Shown here piece after piece: positions 10,124 to 20,814 of a DNA stretch of 33,478 bases (position 1 is its first letter; each line of letters starts with the position of its first letter). The notes beneath the pieces were generated by a model, which was not told the origin of the DNA, did not search any database, and worked only from the letters and a program-made list of their open reading frames with translations. Origin of the DNA: Spirogloea muscicola. Taxonomy: Eukaryota; Streptophyta; Zygnematophyceae; Spirogloeales; Spirogloeaceae. Location: positions 520,337-553,814 of the forward strand of contig WELB01000034.1 in assembly GCA_009602725.1 (NCBI GenBank), written 5' to 3'. Both the position numbers and the translations under genes were made by a program.

Positions 10124-13100
10124 CTACTCCATGTCATCATCCCTGGCCCCTTCGTCCTCCTCAAGGTCCAGGACAAGCACTCTCTTCCGACCCGCAAACA
10201 CGCACGCCAGCCCTCGTTGCGCTGCACGCAACAGGGGGGAATGACAGTGGATCTCAAAAACTGCTTCAGATCACGATGTGAAGCAAAGCGCACATGCATC
10301 TGCTACCTGTTATGATGTGTAATTCTGAGCACCCTCGAGAAGGTATTATTGTCACTGCATCCACCAGTGGAGTACTGTCCTTGTTCGGAAGTACAGAGCA
10401 TCTTTTCTAGAGGAGCTGGATTGCAGCCCTGCTCACCACTAAGTGCCAGAGGAGCTGCAGCTTGCTGGTATGAGAGTAGACGCCTTCTCAATGCTGCTGT
10501 GTCGATCTCAAAAACTGCTCCCTGCATGAGTACCATAACGAGCCACAGAGGTCATTGTCATCCGGAGCATGTAGAGAACTGGAGGGCTCGGAGCCAGCAA
10601 CATAGTATGCAAGGTGCAACCATTGCGTGGTGCATACAGGGATTGCTTGCCTTCTGCAACAATGCTTCAGCAAGACTACTGAAGAGGACACCATCCATAA
10701 GGCTAGGTGGCATCAACTGCAGAGGCAGGTCTCGACACGGCAACAGCAGCAAACTCGGCAGCGTGCCCTGCTCGGCCAGCAGCAAGGCAAGCGCCCCATC
10801 CTGCACATTCAGCACGCATCTAGGCTCGTTACCAAGTCCATGCATACATGGACAGACTGGTAGCAGACCAGCACAGACCCAACGCGCTGTCGAGGGTTTT
10901 CCTCCCGTTGTATGCATCATGTCTAGCTTGCTGAAGGCATCTTACCTTGTAAATCGCAAGGTCAATGATTTCTAGGCCTTCCGTTAGTCTGAGGAGCAGC
11001 CCTTTATCCTCTGAGACGGAGCCATGCCTTTCGCTATGCAGCAGGCCTATGGAGGCGCGTCCTGAGGGCCCTGTCGAGGTGGTGGCATTGGCCTGGAAGG
11101 CGAGCAGGGTACTCGAAATGGAAGCTGGTCCATGTCGCTCCGTCTCCACCTATAAGAGAAGAATGTGTATATGCACCAGCTATTCAACTTAGACAGAGTA
11201 CCATATAAAGACTGTCACAAAATTCATCTTGCCTTTGAGGCCTTTCATTTTTCTCTCGACTTGCTTGCGAACGAGCAAGCTTCACTTATGCCAGGAAATT
11301 ACATCTGAAGGAATGTTGGCGGTGACCTCAGCACAGGCATGAGGAGTTGCAAGCTCGGAGCCAGCATGAGCCAGCTGCACCATCCGCAGGGTCCGAAACG
11401 TGGGGGATAGGGCCATTGATGGCAGGCCAAACAAGACGTTGCAGCTGGCAGCAAGCAAGAGGCAAAATATAGTGTGTGTGTTATTACACATCATAAACTA
11501 GGGATCAAACTTCTACTCAGTACAACCCCTTGAGTGAACCAGGCACAGTGCCTCTGCCTCTTGACTGACTGGCGACGAGTAAGGGCAACGCAAGACCTCA
11601 CCTTGCACACAGTTCGGTAAGAAGCTTGTGCAGTGGCCGAGCCATGAACACTGTGTCTTTGAAACCGCCCATCTTGACCAGCTCCTCGGCAATCTCCTCC
11701 TCCTCGCTGCGAGATTACACCAGCCGATACATAGCTTTCTGAAATTGACATCTTGTGGTCTCTGTGACAATATCAGATTGATGAGCATGTTCGCAGCAAT
11801 TGAATCTGGCACTTGGTGCTTACCGTGTCATTAGTACCTTCGCCGATTCGGTGGAAGCCACGTGAGGGCTGACCGGATCAGCTTCGAAGCAGCTCTCCAA
11901 AAACCCTGCTATTGCTGACCTGCAAAGAGCAAATAGCAGTGGCAGATAAGAAATCTAGATCTATTGCCAAAGCCAAAGGCTCCTACTGGAGCATGCACAA
12001 CAACAATGCAAGAGCAAGAAGGGGTCAGAACATTGGGTTGAGTGGTCCCAATGGAGACAAGGGATGCTGTGAAGCACACGCAGCTGGGGGTTGATGATAA
12101 CTCGCATTCTGCTTCAATAAAGAATATGAGGTGCCCCAGAGTGCAACGCAAGACAGGCTGATGGAAGTTACGTGTCTGTAGGTGGGAGGGGCTCGGGAGG
12201 GGGAAGCGTCTCGCCATTGATCTGCCGCACGAGCTTCAGGAGCCAAACGAAGAACATGCGATGCTGCGGCAATGACGGCCAACAGTGAGAGTACTGGATA
12301 GCAGCGCGCCAGGTACACCAACAGTTCCAGCGAATGCAGATGGCTGACAATCAACCACAAAATGCTGGGTACTAATGATCAAGACTTGGTGTCTGCCTCA
12401 AAGGAATGCCATGAAGCATCGAGAAGAAATAGCCTACCTGGACAGCGAGATCAGAAGAGGAGCGCAGGACTCGTTCAGACTGTACAATGACTATGCCGGC
12501 TCTCTCCAGCGCCAGCTCTACCAAGTCTTCAGTCAGACCAAGAAGTGCCGCTTGAGACTTCCACCTTGCGAGGCCGCGGACCTCGCCTAGACGGAAAAGC
12601 ACATTCTCCACCGCTGGCTGCGAGGACAATATTTGTGGACTTCCTAAGATCAAGCAGACATGGTTGAGCTTCAAGCCCATGGTTGGTCGACTAGCCTGCT
12701 GGAGACTCGGCATATTAATATTGAAGGTCCTTCTCAAACGTTCAGCAGTACGAGCTTTATTTCACAAGTACCATCTACTACAGTATCTCACAGCAACTTA
12801 CCTGGAGATAATCCACCAGCAGGGTATGCACTTGGCTGGCGGCACTGTCTAAAGTCTTCGCCAAGCGCTTGAGACCCTGCAGTAGATAGCTGCCTTCTTA
12901 GATTACACATAGAATAGCACCTCATAGCAGCATGCTTGGACACTTGGGGCATGCCTCCTAATTGCTGTCAGCTGTGCTATCAATGTTGTGCTCAGTACAT
13001 TAACTCTAGCAGCTTAATAAGCACAAGCTCGATAACAGCAATGCTAGGTTACACATGAATTGCATTTGCACCCTAAAACCTAAGCACAAGCTTGGGCACT

Positions 13101-15758
13101 GCATGTCTGCGTCAGTGGAATATTTAAGTCCTCGAGTGCCACATTGTGCTAGATGAAAATTCCATACCGGTTCGCCAAGAGAGGAAGTCAGGAAGAGCTG
13201 GGAAGATCCACTTGCAGGACCACAAGCCAAGACAGAGAGCAGCTCTTCTCTTGGACTGAGATCGCTTCCTGCAGAAACGCGAACGAAAAGTGGACGAAGC
13301 ATTCAGCACGATAATGCCTTGCAAGAGATGTTGTGCTAGTATCTCCCGTTGGTCATCACCAGACCTTGTATAGTCACAACAAGCCGCAGGACGTACATGA
13401 GTTACTGGCTAGCATCACAGTACAACTCGAGCTGGTGAGGTGGATTGTACCATGGTCGTTGAGGACACGCTGATAGACCTGCATCTTGTCCTGAAAAGCT
13501 CTGGAAGCATCCGTCCAGTGCTTGGTCATGGCTTCGAGTGATTTTTGAGCCACTTCAAGGAGGTCCCTGATATTGGCAATCTGCATCGCCACCTGGTGGA
13601 AGGATGGAGCACTGCATCCAGTGTACAAACTTGTATAGGCAGGTGAATGACCAGAAACAAGGACAAGACAGGAAACTACTTGTTTGTACGAGAGATGCAA
13701 AGTAATTTTGTCAATTGATTTTTAGCCTGACAAGATAGTAGGAGGAAACGTGGATGAATACCCAGTCCCAAGGACTGCAGTGTCCACGGCAAGGGAGAAA
13801 AGCTGCTGCAAAGGCTTCCCGTCGGGCGAGATGGGGCCCTTGCAGATTGCTGTGAGAGCTTTGAGATCAGGTGCCAGCATCACCTGCAAATTAGGCAGTA
13901 ATAAGTGCCATCAAAATGGGCTGCTGCACGTGCCCTTACCAGCAGAGACTGACTGTGCTCGCAGAAGGCTGCTGCATCCAGTACTCACTACCACTAAGTC
14001 TCTCACTGGTGTTTGCTTGAAAATACAGAAAGAATCTCACATAACACTTCTGGTTTGTCTTGGTTCATATGACTTCTGTGTGTACTATTTGTTCACATCG
14101 ACTATCACGAGCACCTGGAAGAGAGTGCAACCGCTTTGAAGTGCACACCTTTGACACTGTAGCCTCCTCTAAGCTTGGCTGCTGCAGTGACCCGACAGGG
14201 TCTTGAGTCTTTTGTCCTTGAGCTTCAAGCTTCCTCAAAGACTGCCCACGAGACACAGAGGAGAGCCATCAGTGCTGTAATGAGAAATCATGTCAAGTGT
14301 AAGTCATTCATATACATGTATATATACGGAAACATGGGGTATCATGCAATGACACGCTTGTGCTATGACTCCCAATGGAGCAGCGTCTTCACAAGGTCTT
14401 GCGCTGATGAAGATGGGAAGGCCTACAATCTGACCAAGGGCCACAAGGCCGGAGGCGCTCAGAACAATGTTGCAATCTGAGTCGCAGCTGCACAGCACGT
14501 TCAAATGCTCCGACACGGGCGTAGGGTCGTCGATGTCCTGCTGCCTCCCCTCTTCGGCGGCTCCTCGCAGGGCCTCGAATACTGAGGAAGAATTGCTGCC
14601 CAGCATCGATGGGAGCGGCGGTGGCGGCGGGAGGAGGCGCTTGGTCCTGCCCCTACAGTCCAGCAAGTCTTCATTATGTTCCTGAGGTGACAGAGCGTAT
14701 GTTATTAGGGCGCCCAACCCTAAGCCAGGGCACAGTTGCCTCACACCTTCCCGGTAGCCTTGACTTGAGTGTGCCGATCTGCTCGTACCTCGAGTTACAA
14801 AGCGCAGTTGATGGGCACTCAGGCATGACGTACACTCAGATGAGAGACTTCATTGCACCCCACTGCTGCCGGATACTTTGGTGGCTGACTGAGGTGGCGA
14901 GCGCTGCACCTGATCAGGCGCTGCAGCCTCGACCCAGTGCAGGCACTCGACCCTTCCCCTATGCACTGTGGACGTCCTGAGGACGGTACCATCCTACTCG
15001 CACCAAGCGCCAAGGAAGGGCGAAAGTAACGCGGTAAGCATAAGTAAAAGCAGCGAGCTAAATCAGAGTGGTGGACGCAGGGGAACATGAAAGAGAGAGT
15101 GGAGAGGAGTACATACTTCGACCAGGTGCAGTGTGATGGTGCCATCCTCATGGCCAACGGCCAGGGTCCGCCCGCCCGGGCCCCAACAGATGGCACTCAC
15201 CCGGCTCTCTGCAAGCGAGGGCATGTGGCGAGGAAGGCATCAGATCAAACGTCAAAATGAGCTAGCGATGTATGCGGACGCACGTCCCAGCATGGGCAGC
15301 CATAACCCACGAGGCCACGAGTAGCAAGTATGTAGCACACATTCATGGCTATATATGTTTCCCCGCATCGGAGTCTCAGCAACCCATGCACGCTGCTGGC
15401 CGCATCAAGCGCCGGCAGTCATCCCACGCCCGCGGAGGAGGCGCACCGGGATGTAAGGACCAGAGGCGCTGCCACGAGAGGGGCCGGTACACCGCCAGCG
15501 TCCCGTCGCCCGCCGCCAGCGCCAGAAGGTCCTTGTCGGGGTGCCACTCGGCGAGGCACGCCTGCAAGGCGAGCGAGCGCGGCGCCAGTCAGGCCCTCGC
15601 CAGCCTCCGCTGCAGGCGCAGCTGGCGGTCTCCAAAGGTGTTTGGGGGACCGGCGGCGAGGAGCTCACTGATGCCAGGAGGCTCTTGTCCTGCACCAGCG
15701 TGAAGCTGCCGCCGCGGCCGCCCGGTGCCGCCGCCGCAGCCGCCGCCGCCGCCGCCAT
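10124..15758 (-). CDS. APC4: Anaphase-promoting complex subunit 4 (APC4)
   Basis: Scaffold subunit of the APC/C ubiquitin ligase that drives mitotic exit; nuclear and cytoplasmic. Nineteen exons: 15758-15669, 15561-15447, 15208-15117, 14993-14910, 14681-14427, 14241-14149, 13883-13762, 13611-13451, 13268-13168, 12876-12802, 12617-12438, 12263-12172, 11919-11824, 11706-11602, 11444-11303, 11149-10946, 10800-10651, 10521-10437, 10221-10124. They sum to 2340 bases (779 residues), near the usual size. The N-terminal WD40/propeller part shows LAEWHPDKDLLALA, WQRLWSL and CLHWVEA. The helical APC4 long domain shows GLKRLAKTLDSAASQ, LFRLGEVRGLARWK and MFFVWLLKLVRQI. The C-terminus is RGLACVFAGRKRVLVLDLEED followed by an acidic end, as in other APC4 proteins. 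The start is the ATG at 15758, just before an alanine run. The intron after 10651 appears to use a GC donor (AAG|GCAAGC). The exon end at 13451 is the least sure. Confidence 0.93.
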
Positions 15759-16259
15759 GGCCGCGCCGAAGGCGGCGGCGGGTGTGTGTAGCCCCCCGCG
15801 GGCGAGGCTCGTGAACTCTAGTCAGCCCTGCTCAACCCCAAACCCCGGACGCCGGCTTGCTTCGTCCAGGCGGCAACCAGCCCTCATCGACAAGCAGCTT
15901 CTCCAAAAGCAGTAGCAGCTTCCGCAATGTAAGGCGATGGCTGTCAGGCTGTGAGGCTGTGCGGCTGGGAGGCTGTGAGGCTGTGGCAGTGGCTGTGGCT
16001 GTGAAGGATGGCTGTGGCTTTTTCCTCTTCCTTTCCTCTGCAAGCGCTTGATACTTTTCTCGTGGGTGTAAGAGTCCCCTTCAGTTGTTGTTTCTTGTTG
16101 TGTCACATCAGACCCTCTTGGATTTCTCTTCGTTCTTATGGACAGCACTGGCTTGGTTTGACCTTCCTTTCTGTTCATGCGCAACCGCGTGCCTTCTCTC
16201 CTCCACAGCCCTCGCCCCCTTCGGTTTCCCCCTTTTTGAATGCCCTCGGGCGTTCACAA
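15759..16259. other. APC4 5' flank, no gene seen
   Basis: This holds the APC4 upstream region and a short simple repeat. Open frames here are short and have no motif that I recognise. It ends where the first retroelement-like homology begins. Confidence 0.5.
15946..16020 (+). repeat. GGCTGTG-type short tandem repeat
   Basis: Irregular tandem units of GGCTGTGA, GGCTGTGG and GGCTGGGA run for about 75 bases. The array is imperfect, with unit length drifting between 6 and 9. It lies about 190 bases upstream of the APC4 start codon, in the APC4 promoter or 5' UTR region. Confidence 0.75.
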
Positions 16260-16840
16260 TCCACTACGACAAGCCCTGGCGGACTTCATATCTGATGCCG
16301 GCTACTGCACTACTGCGTAGGTGAAGAACATCATGCGCAAGGCCGCCATCACCATCGCACCTTCGACACTGGAGGTGTACAACTTGGCGGAGGTTCACGA
16401 GCCTTGGTCGATGTAATTGTGACCGAGGCGTACAGGAGTTCAGCATCGACCCACATTGCTGGCCACGCAGGGGGATTGTCAGAGCAGGGAAAGCTGCAGC
16501 ACTACTCTGACTACCCTTCGTAGCTAGAATGGAGTGTGTTAAGAGATGGAGGGCCTGTGTAGCCAAGTACAAAGGCAAGCACACTGTCAAATGTACGTCA
16601 CCTGCTGCTAAGCTGACCCGCTCAGTAAGCACGAGTCAGCACATAGAGGTCGCTAAACGATGCCCGAATACCGGACCCGTAGCTACCTCCTACCAGCCGC
16701 TAGTGACACCTTCGGCTGCATGGGTCCTCATTTTCATACCAATCCTGATATCTTCCCCTTTCTGAGAACATCACAAGTCCAGGATACGAACGACGTGAGG
16801 ATGTACATCCAGCCGAGATGGGCATGCCGGCTGTAACGGT
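16260..16840 (+). mobile_element. Retroelement remnant 3 (RT C-terminal domain fragment)
   Basis: This is a decayed piece of the same C-terminal region as the remnant at 20815-21620. A segment at about 16418-16523 (VTEAY, THIAGHAG and KLQHYSDYP in changing frames) aligns base for base with 21120-21225. Homology resumes at about 16666 (FGCMGP-like) and runs to about 16840, matching 21220-21370. Stops and frameshifts are frequent, so nothing is expressible. Between the two halves, 16524-16665 carries an inverted copy of the family's 3' tail, resembling 21496-21620 in reverse complement (GTGCTTGCCT and TTAGCGACCT blocks). Confidence 0.72.
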
Positions 16841-17280
16841 CCCACTTACTGTGATCGTTAACCTAGATGGTTACACTTACTTGATTGGCACGGGACCGGC
16901 CTGGCCTGGCCAGGTGGTCGCGCACGAGGGCCTCGAGTGGCGCGGTGTCCACCCTGGCGCGCCTCGACAGGTCGGCCCCCGGCGAGAGCCGGTCCGACAG
17001 GTCGAAACCACCCTCGGCGTTGGGCCTTCCGGGAAAAAGCAAGCGCGGCCAGATTAACTGGTGGCTGGGAGAGGCCAGCCCAAAAGAATGGACAAGGTCT
17101 GAAGAAGTGGCTCTCCCAATGGGTGCAAGGGCTGTGAGAAGCCAGCCCGAAAAGAATTGACAAGGTTCGAAGGGGCCAAAGTACGAGCTAAGCAGCGACT
17201 GCGGGGCCTGAAAAGGCTATGGCAGAACGGGGGAGGATGGACCGCTTAGTAGTTACGAGTGAGGAGCCTCACATCCGACA

Positions 17281-17410
17281 GACTAGCTGCCGGTAAACTA
17301 TCCCCCTGACGAAAGCCGGAGGCCGCAGCGAGAGCACGGCCAGCACGCAGATGCAAGGCGTGGGCCATGGACCGCTGGAGGGAGACGGACAAGCGCATAC
17401 GATACTGAAG
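17281..17410 (-). mobile_element. Retroelement tail in inverted orientation
   Basis: Read on the minus strand from about 17410 to 17281, it encodes YRMRLSVSLQRSMAHALH, then RAGRALAAASGFR, then LSDVRLLTRNY and a stop. This matches the C-terminus of the long copy (HQRAGRALSQASGFRGG, SLSDL). It is the left arm of the inverted repeat. Here the Arg-Ala-Gly-Arg block is in its ancestral orientation, unlike the right arm. Confidence 0.75.
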
Positions 17411-17544
17411 GAGCCGGAGTGCTAAGGACTGAGACAGCAGTAAGCCAACTCTCAGTATCCTCTAGTCAGTAGATGCAAATCTGAACCCAAGAAGAACCCT
17501 AGAGGTCGCCCCTCCGGGTGGAGCTCGTTCAGCCCGCCCTGCGG

Positions 17545-18010
17545 GGCGGGCCTTCCCTCGATGCATCATTGCTGATGTGGTCACCACTGATGTGGTCGAC
17601 CGCCCCAACCCGGGGCTTTCTGCCTCGCGGGGTGGCCACGCTGCGGAGAAGGCCGCTCGCAGCAAGGCGGCCAAACACGCCGACCACCCGGCTGCCAATG
17701 AGTTCGTCCCCCTGGCTGTGGACGTGCACGGGGCTCTCGGATCCCACTGGCTCGACCTGTTGGCCAGGCTTGCATGGCGCACTGTGTCCCGCAGGCGCGG
17801 TGAGCCAACTGACTTCAACGCCGCTGGCTCGTGGGCTCAGGTCTATCGTATGCGATTGTCCGTCTCCCTCCAGCGGTCCATGGCCCACGCCTTGCACGGC
17901 CAGCACGCAGATGCCGTGCTCTCGCTGCGGCCTCCGGCTTTCGTCAGGGGGATAGTTTTCCGGCAGCTAGTCTGTCAAATGTGAGGCTCCTCACTCGTAA
18001 CTACTGAGTG
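17545..18010 (+). mobile_element. Retroelement remnant 4 (C-terminal fragment)
   Basis: The reading frame 17577-17984 encodes the end of the nuclease-like C-terminal domain. IADVVTTDVV aligns with LLLDVVPIDAY of the longer copy on the minus strand, and KAAKHADHP, LAVDVHGALGSHW and YRMRLSVSLQRS align in order with its downstream blocks. No RT core or zinc-knuckle is present. The last part shares the right arm of the inverted repeat. It is a tail fragment and not a functional gene. Confidence 0.75.
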
Positions 18011-18113
18011 GTCCATCCTACCCCGTTCTGCCACAGCCTCTTCTGGTCCCCGAATTCGCTGCTTAGCTCGTAGTTTGGCCCCTTCGAACCTTGTCAATTC
18101 TTTTCGGGCTGGC

Positions 18114-18185
18114 TTCTCACAGCCCTTGCCCCCTTTGGGAGAGCCACTTCTTCTCACAGCCCTTGCCCCCATTGGGAGAGCCACT
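18114..18185 (+). repeat. 35-base direct tandem repeat (two units)
   Basis: Units 18114-18148 and 18151-18185 differ at one base (CCCTTTGGG against CCCATTGGG) with a 2-base spacer. The sequence is part of the non-coding tail beyond the retroelement stop; the left arm of the inverted repeat carries only one diverged unit. Related sequence recurs at about 18320-18360 and 17030-17160. Confidence 0.85.
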
Positions 18186-18498
18186 TTTTCCCTCGACAGG
18201 TCTGCCCCTCGGAGCGGGCCTCATTCGGCCCGCCCCTCGGGGTGGGCCGTGGGGCGATCCCCATGCGCCCCTGGAGTGGGGGGGCGGCACCGGGAGCACT
18301 AGGGAAAGGGCTCGCCCATTGAGGATAGGGGCTGAAAAAGCCAGCCCACAAAAAGAATGAACAAAGTACGAGAAGAAGGAAAAGCGCGCGGGGCGCATGA
18401 AATGAAAAGGGAGGCCAATTCAAGCCAATACACAGTTCAAGCAGAGGCGAGTGCAAACTAAACAAGGCTACATGATACAGAGACCTAAACAAAGGTGC

Positions 18499-20385
18499 CT
18501 AAGGTGACATTAGTACCCACGGGACAAACAAATCGGACAAGCTAACTTGGGGAGCTGGAGCGCCGCCACGAAAGCCGGAGGCCTGACTTAGAGCGCGCCC
18601 TGCACGTTGATGAAGAGCCAATGCTTGCGAGCGCAGCAAACAAAGCGAGAGCCGCATTCTATAATATGCAATTAAGGCCTGTGGAATGCTGGAGTGGCCC
18701 AAGCTGCCCCCCCGACTTTTACGACGCGCATCAACCAGCCGGGCCAGATGCTGGATCAGGGAGGACCATTTCACGCCGTAGCCGCCGTAGATGTCCATGG
18801 CACACAGGCAAAGATGGTCCCCTCGGGGATGGTCCTGGTAGTGCCGCTCCTTCTTGCGCTCCGCGCTGGACGTGGCCCAGCCAGACACGGTTGACGTGGG
18901 TGCGCCAGCCTTGTATGCGTCGATCGGTACCACGTCCAGGAGCAGACGAGGCCCACCGCCCCGGGGGGTGGCGACCACGTCCAGACGCCGCACGTATGGC
19001 TTGCCGCGCCTGTAGGAGATTGGCATGATGCCGGACACCTCCATCGCCGGATGATACCCCGCCTCTCGCAAAATTCCAAACATTGTATCCCTGAGTAAGT
19101 CGTGGGAGGCACTGCGCTCACCCCCCTCAGCACACCTCAGCATGTGCGCAGCTAGGGCGAGCTTGTCATCGGCAATGTGGCCACACTCGCACTGGCGGAT
19201 GCCAGCCAAGCAAGGGGGGGGAGGCCGAGGTGGTGATGGAGCGCGGTACGAAACAGGTTGTCTGAGAGCCAAAGGGACTCGTATATCGGCAGAGCATTTA
19301 ACCACTCCGACGCGCCTGGGGAGCTGATGAAGAGGAGCCGGGTGAGGCCACGTCCATCGTCCTTGAGCAGTCCCTGCAATTCAGAGGCGGCCTGCACGTC
19401 CGCAGCGTGAGAGTAAAGGCCCTGCGCTTTCCTGTCAGAACAGCGTGCCCATGCCGCAAGATCTGCATGACCCTCTGCAAGCGTTGGTAAGCAGCGCGAG
19501 AGGTCACGTAGTTCTGCGGTTAGAGGAAGCTGGAAGGGCAGGTTCCCTGTTGCAACACCCGCTATGGCGGGTGCTAAAACAGCCTGGCCCCTCAGGATGA
19601 AGCGACTGGAGATGGTGGAGGCCACTTGGGCCCAGCAACCCAGGTGAGCTGCTTGGGACAGGCGAGCCAATGGACGGCACCCAAGGCCGCCTTTACTGAT
19701 GGGTAGGGTACACTGTAGGATGGCCGCCGGCGTGGCGGATAGGTCGGGATGGTCCACCAGGCCATGAAGAGCCTGTTGGAGTCTGGAGTCCACGATAGAG
19801 TAGATGGCGTTTAGTGCAGTGGTGGGGGGCACAGTCCGCAACAGGCAAGTGGGACGCTGGGCCACACACCGGGTGAGGATGGCCACCGCAAGCTGCGCGT
19901 CCTGTAGGGAGGGGAGGGCCGGGAGGGTCCGGAGATGGTTCTCAAGGGTGGACTCCACAACTTGCTCCACATGCGCAGCAGCCCCCAACGGGCTCCAAGC
20001 ACCACCATGCCGAGTGGTGGGGTCTGGCACCCGGCCGGCAGCTTGCTGGAGGGAGGGATGCCGGCTGGAGACCAGGCTGAACACTTCTCGGGCCGGATGC
20101 TGAGGCCGAGGCTGTGAAGCTCGCGCTCCAACGTGCTGTAAGCGCTGGTGACTTCAGTTGGGGGTCCCACCAGGGTGGTGTCGTCGGCGTAGCTTGAAAT
20201 TAGCACGGCAGGGTGGGCCTTCGCCGTATTACGCAGCGCACGTAGGTATGCCAATGCAAAGAGGAACCCGCCCAAAGGGTCTCCCTGCCGGGTGCGTGTG
20301 CTGGATTGCAAGACCACCTATGTCGTGCCAGCTCCCCAGAGCAGTCGGGAGGGTGCTCCGTAGGAACACCGGAAGAAAGGGATGA
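18499..20385 (-). pseudogene. 5'-truncated non-LTR retrotransposon ORF: reverse transcriptase plus nuclease-like C-terminus
   Basis: The longest copy. Frame 20317-19811 gives the RT palm: RQGDPLGGFLFAL, then the catalytic YADD box (SSYADDTTLVG) and LHSLGLSIRPEKC. The frame then shifts near 19985 into 20084-19152 (thumb and connection region, ending LFRTALHHHLGLPP). It shifts again at a G8/C8 run (19214-19221) into 19305-18499, with a zinc-knuckle-like CECG...H...C, then a pattern like a restriction-like endonuclease (RRLDVVATP, about 13 residues, LLDVVPIDAYK). The stop is at 18499-18501. The fingers of the RT and any N-terminal domain are absent, and coding similarity stops near 20385, typical 5' truncation. 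Non-LTR (LINE) type is inferred from the lack of LTRs, integrase and protease and from the C-terminal order as in R2-like elements. The clade is not assignable by eye. Confidence 0.85.
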
Positions 20386-20814
20386 GGGAGGGAAAATGCG
20401 TGCGCAGCTCCTCGGCCCTTGACACCTCTGTCAAGGGGGCCAGGGAAGCGCTAAGCAAAACAAGCACAACAAGAAACAAAGCAGCTACGTATCACTCAGT
20501 AACCTCTGCTAAGCAGCCTCAGGACAGAGAAGCTAGGCTCCTGGAAGTGGGTCCCCTGGCACTAAGAGTCTGGGGGGCAGAGACACGGACAACCAAATTC
20601 GGATCAGTGAAGCCCCGAGAGCGGCGCAGCCCTGCTGCTGCGCCTGCTGCTGCAGCCCGTCGCCGGCAGGACGCTGTCAGCTTGCTGCAAGGCGTCCGTG
20701 GCCGGCCCTTGACTTACTTCTCTAGCCACACCTGGTGCCACCGACTGGATCACCTCACACGCCGTCGCCAACGCCTTCAGCATCAGCGAAGGCGTTGGCG
20801 ACCGACGCCTTTCG
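20386..20814. other. Spacer between two opposed retroelement copies
   Basis: This lies between the truncated 5' end of the minus-strand RT copy and the recognisable start of the plus-strand copy. I recognise no protein here. It contains a perfect hairpin at 20764-20802 and Ala/Arg-rich noise. Part of it may be diverged RT-connection sequence of the plus copy. Confidence 0.5.
20764..20802. other. Perfect 15-bp hairpin
   Basis: The left stem at 20764-20778 (GTCGCCAACGCCTTC) is exactly reverse-complementary to 20788-20802, with a 9-base loop. It sits at the start of the plus-strand retroelement copy. It could be a structured element of the retrotransposon RNA, a terminator-like fold, or a by-product of a template-switch event. 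Confidence 0.9.

Larger units (their letters stand above)
17101..18152. repeat. Large inverted repeat, ~300-base arms
   Basis: The left arm, about 17101-17403, is nearly the reverse complement of the right arm, about 17853-18152, with roughly 90% identity by eye over about 300 bases and a loop of about 450 bases. Both arms include a C-terminal piece of the retroelement ORF: left read on -, right on +, each with YRMRLSVSLQRSMAHALH. Both also carry the non-coding tail beyond it. The arms differ by a local 19-base inversion near 17337-17355 and 17898-17916, and by scattered substitutions. Confidence 0.88.

Noticed and set aside
18499-20385. Interpretation of the RT as an LTR retrotransposon, retrovirus-like element or group II intron
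   Set aside because: No LTRs, integrase, protease or RNase H were seen, and no intron domain structure; the C-terminal zinc-knuckle and nuclease-like order fits a non-LTR element better.
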